Counted from the first letter of the stretch, positions 27,382-41,963 are shown. The stretch is DNA of 64,000 bases from Alphaproteobacteria bacterium (GCA_030065235.1 JASJDC010000005.1:62001-126000); one strand, 5' to 3'. A program made the numbers and translations. The notes: generated from the letters alone by a model not told the origin.

Positions 27382-28578
27382 ATGACAGAAACGACCCATC
27401 CAGAAACAGGCGCTTCAGCGACTTTGGAAACGCCTCCAGCGACGGCTGCGCTGGTGCTGGAGGATGGGGCGGTCTTCTGGGGTCGCGGGATCGGCGCGGC
27501 GCGTCGGACAGTGGGCGAAATTTGCTTTAACACCTCCCTGACCGGCTATCAGGAAATCCTGACCGATCCGTCCTATGCCGGGCAGATCATCACCTTCACC
27601 TTTCCGCATATCGGCAATGTCGGCGCCAATCCCGAAGACATCGAGACGGTCAGTCCGGCCGCTCTGGGCTGCGTTTTGCGCGCCGACATCACCGACCCGT
27701 CCAATTTCCGCGCGGTCAGCCATTTCGACGGCTGGTTGAAGGCCCATGATCTGCCGGGTGTTTGCGGCGTCGATACGCGTCGGCTGACGCGGCGCATTCG
27801 CGACGGCGGCGCGCCGCGCGGGGTCTTGGTTCACAACCCCGACGGCGTCTTCGACGTCACCGCCTTGGCGCAAGAGGCGCGCGGCTGGCCGGGCCTGGAA
27901 GGCATGGATCTGGCGAAACAGGTGAGCTGCACGCAGACCTATAGCTGGGACGAGACGGTCTGGACCTTGGCGGACGGTTACGGCCGTCAGACCGCGCCGA
28001 AGCGGCGCGTCGTGGCGGTCGATTATGGCGCCAAGCGGAACATCCTGCGCTGTCTGGCGGCGGCCGGCTGCGCCGTGACGGTTGTACCCGCGACGGCGAC
28101 CGCCGAGGATGTCATGCGGCACCAGCCCGACGGGGTTTTTCTGTCGAACGGTCCCGGCGATCCGGCGGCTACAGGCGTCTATGCGGCGCCGATGGTCCGG
28201 TCGCTGCTGGAAGCTGGCATGCCGATCTTCGGCATCTGCCTCGGTCATCAAATCCTGGCGCTGGCTTTGGGCGCGGAAACCGAAAAAATGCCGCTGGGCC
28301 ATCGCGGCGGCAATCACCCGGTCAAGGATCTGGCGACCGGCAAGGTCGAGATCACCAGCCAGAATCACGGTTTCGTGGTCCGGGATGACAGTCTGCCCGC
28401 CAATGTCGAACTTTCTCATGTCTCACTATTCGACGGCAGCCTGGAAGGCGTGCGGGTGACCGACCGACCGGCCTTCTCGGTGCAATATCATCCCGAAGCC
28501 TCGCCCGGACCGCAGGATTCGCACTATCTCTTCGAGCGCTTCGTCGCCATGATCGATGCGGAGAAGGCGGCCGCGTAA
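27382..28578 (+). CDS. carA: Carbamoyl-phosphate synthase small subunit
   Basis: 398 aa. The N-terminal CPSase small-subunit domain starts with [16 protein letters not shown]. The C-terminal class I glutamine amidotransferase domain has the nucleophile C286 in FGICLGHQ and H370/E372 in YHPEAS. It hydrolyses glutamine and channels ammonia to CarB for carbamoyl phosphate, the precursor of arginine and pyrimidines. carB follows 46 bp downstream on the same strand. Confidence 0.98.
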   Translation: MTETTHPETGASATLETPPATAALVLEDGAVFWGRGIGAARRTVGEICFNTSLTGYQEILTDPSYAGQIITFTFPHIGNVGANPEDIETVSPAALGCVLRADITDPSNFRAVSHFDGWLKAHDLPGVCGVDTRRLTRRIRDGGAPRGVLVHNPDGVFDVTALAQEARGWPGLEGMDLAKQVSCTQTYSWDETVWTLADGYGRQTAPKRRVVAVDYGAKRNILRCLAAAGCAVTVVPATATAEDVMRHQPDGVFLSNGPGDPAATGVYAAPMVRSLLEAGMPIFGICLGHQILALALGAETEKMPLGHRGGNHPVKDLATGKVEITSQNHGFVVRDDSLPANVELSHVSLFDGSLEGVRVTDRPAFSVQYHPEASPGPQDSHYLFERFVAMIDAEKAAA

Positions 28579-28624
28579 TTCCGCCTCGCCGGCGACCGAC
28601 ACCCGCCTCCCCATAGGAAGACCC

Positions 28625-31900
<3,276 letters not shown>

Positions 31901-32052
31901 CAGCGTAACCGGCGGCTTGAGCGCCGCGATCGCCCGGTTTTCGGGGCGACAAGCTGGCTTTTGGAAGCAGCGCGATCCGTGATCGACTCGAAGAGTATCG
32001 GGCCGATGGCGGCGTTTTGTGCGGTTCGCCGCTTCATGGACAGGGTGAGGGT

Positions 32053-32526
32053 ATGGAAAAGGTCCCGATGACCTTGCAAGGGTATGAATCCCTGCAGGCG
32101 GAATTGAAGAATTTGAAGGGTGTCGAACGGCCGGCGGTGATCACCGCGATCGCCGAGGCGCGCGCCCATGGCGATCTCTCGGAGAACGCGGAATATCACG
32201 CGGCCCGCGAGCGCCAAAGCTTCATCGAAGGGCGCATTCTCGAGTTGGAGGACAAAACCAGCCGCGCCGAAGTGATCGATCCGACCAAGCTGGATGGCGG
32301 CGGCATCAAGTTCGGCGCCACCGTCGTGATCGCCGATTGCGACACGGATGAGGAAAAGAAATACCAGATCGTCGGCGAGATGGAATCGGACATCGCCAAC
32401 GGCAAGCTGGCGATCACCTCGCCGATCGCGCGCGCCTTGATCGGCAAGTCGGCGGGCGATGTGGTTGAGGTGCAGTCGCCAGGCGGCGCCAAGGATTACG
32501 AAGTCGTTTCGGTCGAGTTCATCTGA
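32053..32526 (+). CDS. greA: Transcription elongation factor GreA
   Basis: 157 aa from the ATG at 32053. The N-terminal coiled coil carries the acidic tip [17 protein letters not shown], which reaches into the RNA polymerase secondary channel. The C-terminal FKBP-like domain has [18 protein letters not shown]. It stimulates transcript cleavage to rescue backtracked polymerase. Length and motifs are canonical. Confidence 0.97.
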   Translation: MEKVPMTLQGYESLQAELKNLKGVERPAVITAIAEARAHGDLSENAEYHAARERQSFIEGRILELEDKTSRAEVIDPTKLDGGGIKFGATVVIADCDTDEEKKYQIVGEMESDIANGKLAITSPIARALIGKSAGDVVEVQSPGGAKDYEVVSVEFI

Positions 32527-32537
32527 TCCGGCTGACA

Positions 32538-32789
32538 ATGGAGTTTCTCACTCAGACCGTCGATTGGCTGAACGGGGTTTCCGGGTTCGAATTCTCCGGC
32601 CATGGCTGGATCGCCTTTATCGCGGGGATCGTCGGGGTGACGGCGCTGAATATCGGTCTGATGTGGCTGACCGTGCGGTCGAACCGCAGCGGCCATGACG
32701 AGCTCTCAGATGCGGCCGGGCGCATGGCGATGCCGCCGCCGCTCAAACCGCGGTCGAAATCTGATGCAGGCGAAACGCGCCGGGTTTAG
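32538..32789 (+). CDS. Small single-span membrane protein
   Basis: 83 aa, starting 12 bp after greA and probably cotranscribed. One hydrophobic segment (about residues 25-46, FIAGIVGVTALNIGLMWL) is followed by a basic, proline-rich tail. No family recognised. It ends nine bases before the convergent lrp stop. Confidence 0.6.
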   Translation: MEFLTQTVDWLNGVSGFEFSGHGWIAFIAGIVGVTALNIGLMWLTVRSNRSGHDELSDAAGRMAMPPPLKPRSKSDAGETRRV

Positions 32790-32798
32790 GCCGCGCCG

Positions 32799-33278
32799 TT
32801 AAGCGTCGGACTCAATCGGCACGCCAAATTCCTGTTTCGAGTGCCGGATCGTGATGGCGCTGCGCACATGGGCGACATTCTCCGCCGCCGTCAGTTCATG
32901 AGTCAGGAAGCTGTTATAGCTCTCCAAGTCTTCGGCGACGACTTTCAGCAGGAAATCAGTCTCGCCCTGTAGCATGAAGCACTCCCGAACCAGCGGCCAG
33001 GACGCGACTTGTTCCTCGAATCGCACAAGGTCGGCTTCCGCCTGGCTGGTCAGCCCGACAAAGGCGAAGACCGTAACGCCATAACCCAGCATCGCCGGGT
33101 CGATATCGGCGTGATAGCCGCGGATTAAGCCGCTTTTCTCCAAGGCGCGGACCCGCCGCAGGCAGGGCGGCGCGGAAATGCCCGCGCGCTTGGCCAGATC
33201 GACATTGGTCATGCGCCCGTCGGTCTGCAGATCGCTGAGAATACGAAGGTCGATTGCGTCGAGTTTGTCGCGCCGCAC
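32799..33278 (-). CDS. Lrp/AsnC-family transcriptional regulator
   Basis: 159 aa. The N-terminal winged HTH reads LDAIDLRILSDLQTDGRMTNVDLAKR (given here in two overlapping parts, LDAIDLRILSDL and GRMTNVDLAKR), then CLRRVRALEKSGLI. The C-terminal RAM/AsnC ligand domain is FAFVGLTSQ through RSAITIRHSKQ. Such proteins form octameric rings and sense amino acids. It is divergent from the ELM1-like gene, and a palindrome at 33381-33396 may be its own operator. The target genes and effector are unknown. Confidence 0.93.
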   Translation of the reverse strand: MRRDKLDAIDLRILSDLQTDGRMTNVDLAKRAGISAPPCLRRVRALEKSGLIRGYHADIDPAMLGYGVTVFAFVGLTSQAEADLVRFEEQVASWPLVRECFMLQGETDFLLKVVAEDLESYNSFLTHELTAAENVAHVRSAITIRHSKQEFGVPIESDA

Positions 33279-33380
33279 GGCGGATGCTCCCGTTCAATAG
33301 GTGTTGTGGAACTTCCCGGCCCTGTCGGTCGAACGCGCGTCGGGAAGCCGATCTGACCCGGCAAGTCCCTATCGTATTCG

Positions 33381-33396
33381 GTTGCGTTTGCGCAAC
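33381..33396. promoter_or_regulatory. Candidate Lrp-family operator
   Basis: GTTGCG-TTTG-CGCAAC is a perfect dyad with 6-bp arms in the 335-bp gap between the Lrp gene (start 33278) and the ELM1-like gene (start 33614). Lrp-type regulators often bind TTGC/GCAA dyads near their own promoters. The remainder of the gap holds no feature I can support. Confidence 0.4.
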
Positions 33397-33613
33397 ATTA
33401 TTATCAGCATTGAACGGGCGCGATGACGCCGTTTGACGTAGAAACTGGTCGCGAAGTCGGTCGTGGCAAGGCTGTTCGCCAGTCACGCGCGCGACGAAAG
33501 GGCCTGCCGGTCTCGCGCCTTGCAGGCGGTTGCGCCGCTGGCCATAGTGCCGCCGATTTCGAAGCCCCTGCGCGCGGCCGCGCGCCGGCGCGCCGCCATA
33601 GCCAGAGTAATCC

Positions 33614-34600
33614 ATGCCGCCGAACCGACTTACCTGGACCGTCACCGAAGGGGCCGTTGGTATGGTCGCTCAGACGGTCGGCCTCGCCGAGGCGGTGGGT
33701 TTCCCGATCGACCAGAAGACCGTGTCCTTGGCCCGGCCTTGGCGCTGGCTGCCCGCGCGCTATTGGCCGAAGGGGATTTTCGGTCTTGACCCCGACTCGC
33801 GCGCCACATTTGCGCCGCCCTGGCCTGACTTGGTGATTTCCTGCGGCCGCAAATCCGTCGGCCCGGCCTTGGCCGTCAAGCGCGCCGCCTTCAAAGACGG
33901 CAAACGGGTTCGATTGGTTGCGATCCAAAATCCGCGCATGTCGCTGCGCGATTTCGACATGGTCACGACGCCGGAACATGACCGGCTGAGCGGTGAGAAT
34001 GTGGTGTCGACCTTGGGGGCGGTGCATCGCGTGAACCAAGCGGTGTTGGCGCGCTATCGGCCGGAAGACAGGCCATCGGACGGGCCCATCCTGATGGTCT
34101 CGATCGGCGGCGACAGCGGGGCTTATAATCTGCCGCCGGATGCGGCCGAGCGTATGGCGCGATCGGTGCGGGCGGCAGCGGAGAGACTGGGCGCGCGCCT
34201 GTTGGTCACCGCCTCGCGCCGCACGTCCGCAGCGGCGGAGGCGGCCCTGCGCACCGTCCTCAGCGGTCCGCGAATCACGTTCTGGGACGGCAGCGGCGAG
34301 AACCCCTATTTCCGCTATTTGGCGACGGCGGACGCGATCCTTGCGACGGGCGATTCGGTGAATATGGTGTCGGAAGCCTGTAGCGCGGGGAAGCCGGTCT
34401 ATCTCTTGGACATGCCGGTCCGGCCCGGGCGCGGCGGCGCGGCGCGGAAGTTCGACGCGTTCCACGACTCAATGATCGCGGCCGGCTATCTGCGGCGTTT
34501 CGACGAAGCGCCGAGCTTCCGCTTCGATCTGTCCTGGGCGCCGCCGCCGCTCGACGAATCGGCGCGGGTCGCGGCGCTGATCCGGCCCTGGTTCACGTGA
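33614..34600 (+). CDS. ELM1/DUF1022-family protein
   Basis: 328 aa, matching the bacterial relatives of plant mitochondrial fission protein ELM1. The N-terminus has WTVTEGAVGMVAQTVGLAEA, the middle SIGGDSGAYNL, and the C-terminus TGDSVNMVSEACSAGKPVYL, a glycosyltransferase-B-like nucleotide-sugar pocket. The bacterial role is not established; a sugar-transfer or envelope function is a reasonable guess. It is divergent from the Lrp regulator. Confidence 0.85.
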   Translation: MPPNRLTWTVTEGAVGMVAQTVGLAEAVGFPIDQKTVSLARPWRWLPARYWPKGIFGLDPDSRATFAPPWPDLVISCGRKSVGPALAVKRAAFKDGKRVRLVAIQNPRMSLRDFDMVTTPEHDRLSGENVVSTLGAVHRVNQAVLARYRPEDRPSDGPILMVSIGGDSGAYNLPPDAAERMARSVRAAAERLGARLLVTASRRTSAAAEAALRTVLSGPRITFWDGSGENPYFRYLATADAILATGDSVNMVSEACSAGKPVYLLDMPVRPGRGGAARKFDAFHDSMIAAGYLRRFDEAPSFRFDLSWAPPPLDESARVAALIRPWFT

Positions 34601-34750
34601 TCCGGTTTGACCTGACTCAAAACAGCTTAGGGCCGCCCTGTTTTCGTCCGGTCGGAATTGCGCCCCCCAAGGCGCGCGCCTATACCAGAGACCTCGCCCA
34701 TGTGGCGAGCATACGGGCGTCTTGAGCGACGCGGACAGACGGAAAGCATC

Positions 34751-36658
34751 ATGGCGCTGAATATCGATACATTCGACAACCGCTCCGGCGGACGCACTTT
34801 CTTCAAAGCGTTGGGCCATCCGCTGGCGGTGGAGCCGGCTCGGGCCCTCTCCAAGCGGCTGCAAGAGGCGGACAGCGTCGCAATCTATGATCCGCTGCGT
34901 CAGGTCGAACCGTTCGATGCGCTCTATCCGCTGACCACGGTCGATCTGACCGGCGTCTTCATTCAGGATATCGACGATCTCGGCCACGAGGTGCTGGGAT
35001 TGCCGACCCAGCCGGTGACCGACCTGAAGGATAGCGGCGCGTCCCTGATCTTCGTTCCCGCGTTCGACGCCGAGCGTCTGGTCGAGCAGATCGCCGATTT
35101 TGTGCCCGCCGACGCGACGCTGGTGACGCTCGACGATATCAAGATCGAGCCCGCCTATTTGACGAACCATCGCCGCTATCTGGACCCGCTTAACTTCGCC
35201 ACCAACTTCGCCTTTTTCCGCGATCAGGACGGCCGGCATACGCGTCTGGTCACCGCCAATTATTGGGGCGGGTACGGCGCCAAATCCGTCAGCCTTTGGC
35301 TCCAACTGTTCGACGAGTCGGGTCGCCCGATCGCTGAATGGACGCAGCAGGCGGGCCCCGCCAACGGGACAATCGTGATCGACAGTCAGGACGTGCGCGC
35401 GCGTCTCGACCTGCCTGAATTCTGCGGCCAGCTTTTCCTGCATGTGATCGGGGCGGCGGGTCATGAGGTCGTGAAATACGCGCTCGATACTTACGGCGAC
35501 GCGGGGACGGAGCTTTCCTGCACCCATGACGCCAACGCCTGGCCGGCGGATCTTTATGCAGGATTGCCGGCCCCGGAGGCGGGCGAGACGGTGGTCCTGT
35601 GGGTGCAGAACAGCCATCCGACCCCGATCCCGGCCAAGGCGATAGGCTTGAACCGGATGGGGCGTGAGGGGGTGTCTTGGCTGGATCGGGAAGTGCCCGG
35701 CTTCGGGTCCTACGCGTTGGATGTGGCCGACCTGCTGCCGGGCCTCAGCTGGCCGGAGCAGATCGAAATCCGCGCCGGCAAGCATTTCGTTCGGCCACGC
35801 TATGAAATCCGCAAGGCGAACGGCCGGAACCGGATCAGCCATCCGAACGTCCAACGGGTCGATCTAAAGCCCGATCCGAAAATCCCGGACCTGTCGAACC
35901 TGATGGGCAAGGGCTATCTGTTGCCCGCTCCCGTCCTGCCGCCGTCGCGCTATCGCAGCGAAGTGCTGCCGACGCCGATGTCGACAGCGCAGAAATCGCT
36001 GCCGATTGGCCTTCTGATCTATGATGCGGACGGGCGGGAAGTCGCCGAACACAGTTTTGGCGATTTGCCGCGAGACCATGATACGATGTTCGATCTGGGC
36101 GCGGCGGTGAATGGCGGCGGAGATCCGAGCCGAGCCGGTCATTGCGAGATTGTTTATGATTTCCGCGAGGGCGGTGAGGCGGACGGATGGCTGCATGGGC
36201 TGTTCCGCTATACCGACCTTGAGACGGGGCACGCAGCCGAGACCAGTTTCGGCGCGCATATGTTCAACCATATCCTGACCTACAAGGACGAGCCGCAATC
36301 CTACGCCAGCCGCCCGCCGGGCCTCAGCACGCGGCTATTTCTCAGGCTTGGGAAAGCGCCGGCGGACGCCTTCTGTCAGTTGATTTATTGCAGTTCGACC
36401 ACCTGGGCGGCGCAGTCGAACACCAATCTCGCCTTGTGCGGTCCGGACGGTTCGATCGTAGCGGAACGCACGGTCCATATCCCGTTGAACGGGTCCTTGA
36501 TGTTTCGACATCGCGAGACTTTTACGGAAGAAGAATGCGCCCAGGCCGGGGATGAGGGCTATATCCTCATCCGCGACCGGGGCTGCCGTCTGTTCGGTTA
36601 TCACGGGTTGATCCGCGATGGCGAGAGTTTCAGCCTGGACCATATGTTCGGCTTTTGA
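34751..36658 (+). CDS. Unknown 635-aa beta-rich protein
   Basis: Starts at the ATG at 34751 (MALNIDTFDNRSGG) after GGAAAG; the frame is open back to 34658. No signal peptide or membrane segment is seen. Residues ~155-215 and ~395-460 share a similar beta-sandwich pattern (TNFAFFRDQDGRHTRL; SLPIGLLIYDADGREV), and a third copy may lie near 560-610 (NTNLALCGPDGSIVAERTV), which suggests repeated domains. I recognise no catalytic motif. It ends three bases from the convergent cupin gene. Function unknown. Confidence 0.8.
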   Translation: MALNIDTFDNRSGGRTFFKALGHPLAVEPARALSKRLQEADSVAIYDPLRQVEPFDALYPLTTVDLTGVFIQDIDDLGHEVLGLPTQPVTDLKDSGASLIFVPAFDAERLVEQIADFVPADATLVTLDDIKIEPAYLTNHRRYLDPLNFATNFAFFRDQDGRHTRLVTANYWGGYGAKSVSLWLQLFDESGRPIAEWTQQAGPANGTIVIDSQDVRARLDLPEFCGQLFLHVIGAAGHEVVKYALDTYGDAGTELSCTHDANAWPADLYAGLPAPEAGETVVLWVQNSHPTPIPAKAIGLNRMGREGVSWLDREVPGFGSYALDVADLLPGLSWPEQIEIRAGKHFVRPRYEIRKANGRNRISHPNVQRVDLKPDPKIPDLSNLMGKGYLLPAPVLPPSRYRSEVLPTPMSTAQKSLPIGLLIYDADGREVAEHSFGDLPRDHDTMFDLGAAVNGGGDPSRAGHCEIVYDFREGGEADGWLHGLFRYTDLETGHAAETSFGAHMFNHILTYKDEPQSYASRPPGLSTRLFLRLGKAPADAFCQLIYCSSTTWAAQSNTNLALCGPDGSIVAERTVHIPLNGSLMFRHRETFTEEECAQAGDEGYILIRDRGCRLFGYHGLIRDGESFSLDHMFGF

Positions 36659-36661
36659 TCC

Positions 36662-37351
36662 TTACGCTGCTGGGGCCGCCGGGTCGATTGGCGGGACCGC
36701 GAGATGACCGGTCTTGGCCCAGAACCGAACGCCGTCCGGTCCTGCCTGGGCTTTGAACCGCGCGCCTTTCGGTAGCCGCAGCCAGGACCCTTTGCTGAGG
36801 ATGTCGCCGCCTTCAATGACGTTTCCTTCTAGGATTAACAGTTCCATGCCGCCGGGCGCGGGCCGATCCACCGAAGCGTCTGCGTCCCATCGTTCCATGC
36901 GCACCAGCTCGACGGCGTCTTCATGCAGAAGCGTCGTCGCGACTCCGGGCTCGTCGTCAGAGGGCGCGTAGGAAGCGGCGTTGGCGTCGATCTGCACATT
37001 CGTCCTGTCGTCTGGATCGAACTGCCATAATTTCACGAATATGGTGCATCCCTGCGTCGAGCTTGGCGTGTGGCTGCTGGTCGGCGGGTTGCGGATATAG
37101 CTGCCAGCGGGGAAATCGCCATGTTCATCCTGAAAAACGCCGTCCAGCACCAGGAACTCTTCGCCGCCGTCATGAGTGTGCGGCGAGAAATGGCTGTTCG
37201 GCGCATAGCGCACGATGGTGGTCGCGCGCGCCACCTCGTCGCCGATCCGGTCCAGCATCCGCCGGTCCACGCCGGGCATGGGCGACGGGACCCAGTCCAG
37301 AGTCTCCGAATGGACGACAACGCGTTTGGAGAAATCTGTATTCAGTTCCAT
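36662..37351 (-). CDS. Double-cupin protein (ChrR-like cupin family)
   Basis: 229 aa from the ATG at 37351, preceded by AGGAGA; the longer frame to 37459 overlaps the GST gene. The first cupin has metal-binding residues in [19 protein letters not shown] (H-x-H and E). The second, [19 protein letters not shown], lacks the His pair, so only one metal site is likely. Related cupins occur as ChrR-type anti-sigma domains or as dioxygenase-like proteins. No sigma factor gene is adjacent, so I do not assign a role. Confidence 0.85.
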   Translation of the reverse strand: MELNTDFSKRVVVHSETLDWVPSPMPGVDRRMLDRIGDEVARATTIVRYAPNSHFSPHTHDGGEEFLVLDGVFQDEHGDFPAGSYIRNPPTSSHTPSSTQGCTIFVKLWQFDPDDRTNVQIDANAASYAPSDDEPGVATTLLHEDAVELVRMERWDADASVDRPAPGGMELLILEGNVIEGGDILSKGSWLRLPKGARFKAQAGPDGVRFWAKTGHLAVPPIDPAAPAA

Positions 37352-37406
37352 TGTCTTGTCTCCTGCCGTGGCCTTAGGCGGGCCGGCGGCGTTAAGGTTC
37401 CGGCGT

Positions 37407-38048
37407 TCAAGCCGCTTGCAAGGCCTCTGTGACGCTGGGCCGCGACCAGACCCGGTCACGCCATGCGGTGAGGTTTTCCAGGTTTGTCGGAATAGCGATT
37501 TCGGCGAAGCCCGCGAAGACGACGCCGGCGATCGCGATGATGTCGGCCACGGTGAAGCGGTCGCCCGCCATATAGATGCGGTCCTCCAGCAGGCCGTCCA
37601 GATAGACCAGGAAAGCCTCGGCGCGTTCGCGGTTTTTCTCGCCCCATTCCTTATTCTGATAGATTTCTACATCCGGCCCCAGGCCGTCGGTCGCATGATG
37701 GAAATAGGTCCCGACGGCGTTGAGGAACCCATCTTCGATCCGCTTTTGCGTCATCGAGATGACGGCCCGGTCTCGTGCGTCGCGCCCGGTCAGGTCCGCC
37801 TCTCCGCTCTGGCCGTCCAGATAGTCGGTGATCGCGACGCACTCCGCCAGGACCGCGCCATCCTCAAGCTGCAGCGCCGGCACCAAGCCCGACGGGTTCA
37901 GCGCGAGGAATTCCTGCGTTTTGTGCTCGTTCTTGGTCACGTCGATATGGCGATAGGCGATCCGATCCTGAAGCCCTTTCTCAGCAGCGGCGATACGGAT
38001 GCGCAGCGGGTTCGGGAAACCGGTATGTTCATAGACGGTGAGGGGCAT
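37407..38048 (-). CDS. Glutathione S-transferase
   Basis: 213 aa. An N-terminal thioredoxin-like domain ([31 protein letters not shown] with the cis-Pro; E-C in [12 protein letters not shown]) is followed by an all-helical C-terminal domain with [12 protein letters not shown]. It conjugates or reduces electrophiles with glutathione; the substrate is unknown. It is divergent from a TetR gene, with a perfect operator-like palindrome 23 bp upstream of its start, so it is probably TetR-controlled. Confidence 0.93.
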   Translation of the reverse strand: MPLTVYEHTGFPNPLRIRIAAAEKGLQDRIAYRHIDVTKNEHKTQEFLALNPSGLVPALQLEDGAVLAECVAITDYLDGQSGEADLTGRDARDRAVISMTQKRIEDGFLNAVGTYFHHATDGLGPDVEIYQNKEWGEKNRERAEAFLVYLDGLLEDRIYMAGDRFTVADIIAIAGVVFAGFAEIAIPTNLENLTAWRDRVWSRPSVTEALQAA

Positions 38049-38069
38049 GACGAAGCCTTTCTTACTCTC

Positions 38070-38087
38070 ACCTATCGATAGATAGGT
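38070..38087. promoter_or_regulatory. TetR operator candidate, site 1
   Basis: ACCTATC-GATA-GATAGGT has 7-bp perfect arms. It lies 22-39 bp upstream of the GST start, a good position to block its promoter. The same half-sites recur at 38131-38146. Confidence 0.7.
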
Positions 38088-38130
38088 TGTGATTATCGGA
38101 ACATAGGGGCTGGACTATTATGCGTCAAGG

Positions 38131-38146
38131 CCTATCTATAGATAGG
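38131..38146. promoter_or_regulatory. TetR operator candidate, site 2
   Basis: CCTATCTATAGATAGG is a perfect 16-bp palindrome differing from site 1 in one central base. The two sites are 60 bp apart centre to centre, in the gap between GST (38048) and TetR (38371), and could serve divergent promoters. Confidence 0.7.
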
Positions 38147-38230
38147 TAGAAGATCTGGCGTGTGGTCTCGGAAAAGCGCGGGTTCTTTTGGCCCCGCAAC
38201 ACTTGCGGACAGCGGGCTCATGTCTTTCCG

Positions 38231-38303
38231 CGTCATGACGGCCCACGAGCCGGCATCCATTGGACGCCGCCATGGGCCCCGGATCAGGTTCGGGGCGACG
38301 ACA
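38231..38303. repeat. Possible interspersed intergenic repeat unit
   Basis: This stretch between the TetR operators and the TetR gene has the look of a palindromic intergenic repeat common in alphaproteobacteria: GTCATGACGGCC at one end, CATCCATTGGACGCC in the middle, and an imperfect GCCCCGGATC/GGTTCGGGGC dyad. No second full copy was identified in this window. Confidence 0.35.
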
Positions 38304-38370
38304 CCGCCGTTGGCGCCGGTCAGGCCAAGACTGACGAAGCCGACCGGACAAATATGAAAGGTATCGCAGG

Positions 38371-38970
38371 ATGACCAACGCGACCCCTAGCCCCGTCCCG
38401 GACCGGCGCGATATGGCGCGCAGGCTCATCGATTTGGCGGAGCGGCGGATACGCACCGAGGGCTACAACGCGGTCAGCTTCCGCCAGCTCGCCGACGCGG
38501 TCGGGGTCAAGAGCGCGAGCGTGCATTACCACTTCCCGACAAAAGCGAATCTTGGCGAGGCGGTCGTGGAATCCTATGTCGCGCGTTTCATGGACCAGCT
38601 TGGTCCGCCCGACGCGGCGGGCGAGTCGCCGCAGGATCGATTTGAACGTTTCCTGGAAATTTTCCGCCACGCGATCGAGGATGAAGAGATGATCTGCCTT
38701 TGCGCCATGTTGGGCGCGGAAATCGGCGGCCTGCCGGAACCGGTGAAAGCCGCCGTCGCGGTCTTTTTCACCCAAGCCCAGCAATGGCTGGAGGAAGGGT
38801 TCCAAGGCGGCCCGATCGGCGCGGAAGAGGCGGCCGCGCTCGCGGCTCTAACGCTGGCGGCGCTTGAAGGCGGCATGGTCGTCGCCGCCGCGCGGGGCGA
38901 CGCCGATTCATACGCGCTGGTGCTGGAGAGCCTTCGCCGCGCCGTCGGCGACCGATTGGCGGCGGGATAG
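38371..38970 (+). CDS. TetR-family transcriptional regulator
   Basis: 199 aa. The N-terminal TetR HTH has AVSFRQLADAVGVKSASVHY followed by HFPTKANLGEAVVESY at about residues 31-70. A ligand-binding helical domain with two adjacent cysteines (ICLCAML near residue 110) follows; these might sense electrophiles, which would suit a GST target. It is divergent from GST with two matching palindromes between them, so autoregulation and GST repression are likely. Confidence 0.94.
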   Translation: MTNATPSPVPDRRDMARRLIDLAERRIRTEGYNAVSFRQLADAVGVKSASVHYHFPTKANLGEAVVESYVARFMDQLGPPDAAGESPQDRFERFLEIFRHAIEDEEMICLCAMLGAEIGGLPEPVKAAVAVFFTQAQQWLEEGFQGGPIGAEEAAALAALTLAALEGGMVVAAARGDADSYALVLESLRRAVGDRLAAG

Positions 38971-38990
38971 GCGGACGCTCAGGTCTTCGC

Positions 38991-41164
<2,174 letters not shown>

Positions 41165-41224
41165 TCAGAATCCCGAATTCAACGGGCGTCTGACACGAAT
41201 GAACAAAAATGTGGAAGAAGAAGG

Positions 41225-41259
41225 GCTTTGCCTCGCGCAAAGCATGGCCGTCGCCGGCC
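41225..41259 (-). promoter_or_regulatory. Attenuator hairpins upstream of leuA
   Basis: On the minus strand, GGCCG-GCGA-CGGCC (41246-41259) is followed by GCTTTGC-GCGAG-GCAAAGC (41225-41243) and a pyrimidine-rich run (CCTTCTTCTTCC). The second hairpin would be the terminator of a leucine attenuator. A third hairpin (AGCAGGC-TC-GCCTGCT) lies within the leader-peptide codons and could compete with it. Confidence 0.6.
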
Positions 41260-41268
41260 CCCGACGAT

Positions 41269-41343
41269 TTATGCCGCCGGGCCGGTAAGTCGTAGGATAA
41301 GGAGCAGGCGAGCCTGCTGCGCTTTCGACAGTTTCATCGACAT
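41269..41343 (-). CDS. Leucine-rich leader peptide of leuA
   Basis: 24 codons from the ATG at 41343 to TAA at 41269. An in-frame ATG two codons later is an alternative start. The peptide contains RLLLILRL, that is, five Leu codons within eight (CTG, CTC, CTT, CTA, CTT), just before the stop. Stalling at these codons when charged Leu-tRNA is scarce would shift the downstream hairpins (41225-41259) and let transcription continue into leuA. No strong ribosome-binding site is seen. Leucine leader peptides before leuA are known in alphaproteobacteria. Confidence 0.75.
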   Translation of the reverse strand: MSMKLSKAQQARLLLILRLTGPAA

Positions 41344-41410
41344 AACAAGAACGTAGTCGCCGCACATGCTGCGGTCAACCCGCCGGACGCGCAGCCATTG
41401 ACCGGCGCCG

Positions 41411-41656
41411 CTAGGAGACGACGGGGATGATATCGACCTGATACTCCGGATGACCCTTGGTCAGCCGATAGACATCGACCGGGTCGGTCACGAATTCCGC
41501 GTGATCGTCATGGGTGACGCGGAAGACGAGCTTCGGGTGCTGCTCCAGAGTCACGGCTTTTTCCGCGACATCCGAATCCAAAACATGCGCGTCGCGCGCC
41601 AGAGCCAACTCGCCGTCATACGCGCGGCCGTTCCAGACATAGAGAGCATGGGTCAT
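41411..41656 (-). CDS. Small protein of unknown function
   Basis: 81 aa from the ATG at 41656, preceded by AAAGGAG; the longer frame to 41983 covers the regulatory gap and is rejected. It begins MTHALYVWNGRAYDGELALA and has no membrane segment or motif I recognise. It is divergent from an HTH gene at 41964, with twin dyads between them. Confidence 0.7.
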   Translation of the reverse strand: MTHALYVWNGRAYDGELALARDAHVLDSDVAEKAVTLEQHPKLVFRVTHDDHAEFVTDPVDVYRLTKGHPEYQVDIIPVVS

Positions 41657-41777
41657 TGCGCCCACTCCTTTCAAACCGGGTGCGCATTTCCGCGGACCCG
41701 CCGCCGGTGCGCTGACGGCGGACAGGGGTGGCCCGTTCCGTTTCACCCGGCGTTGTAACTTACTTGTAACAATTTGA

Positions 41778-41821
41778 GCGCACTCTGTGCGCAAATCAAG
41801 GCAAAAAACGCACGCGGTGCG
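41778..41821. promoter_or_regulatory. Twin CGCAC-N3-GTGCG dyads between divergent genes
   Basis: GCGCAC-TCT-GTGCGC (41778-41792) and CGCAC-GCG-GTGCG (41809-41821) are perfect dyads with the same core, centred 30 bp apart, about three helical turns. They sit in the 307-bp gap between the 41656 and 41964 starts, as expected for cooperative operators. The second is flanked by A and T runs and could also act as a terminator hairpin. Confidence 0.55.
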
Positions 41822-41963
41822 CTTTTTCGACGGTTTGTTCAAGATTTGCCAATTGAACCCCGCTGAAAGAATGAGTGTAATCCCGCTTGAGGGCGAGATA
41901 TCGGGCGGGCCGGGGAGAAAAAAGAAGATGACGCCGGCGGGTGATTCGACAAAGGGGGCGGGG

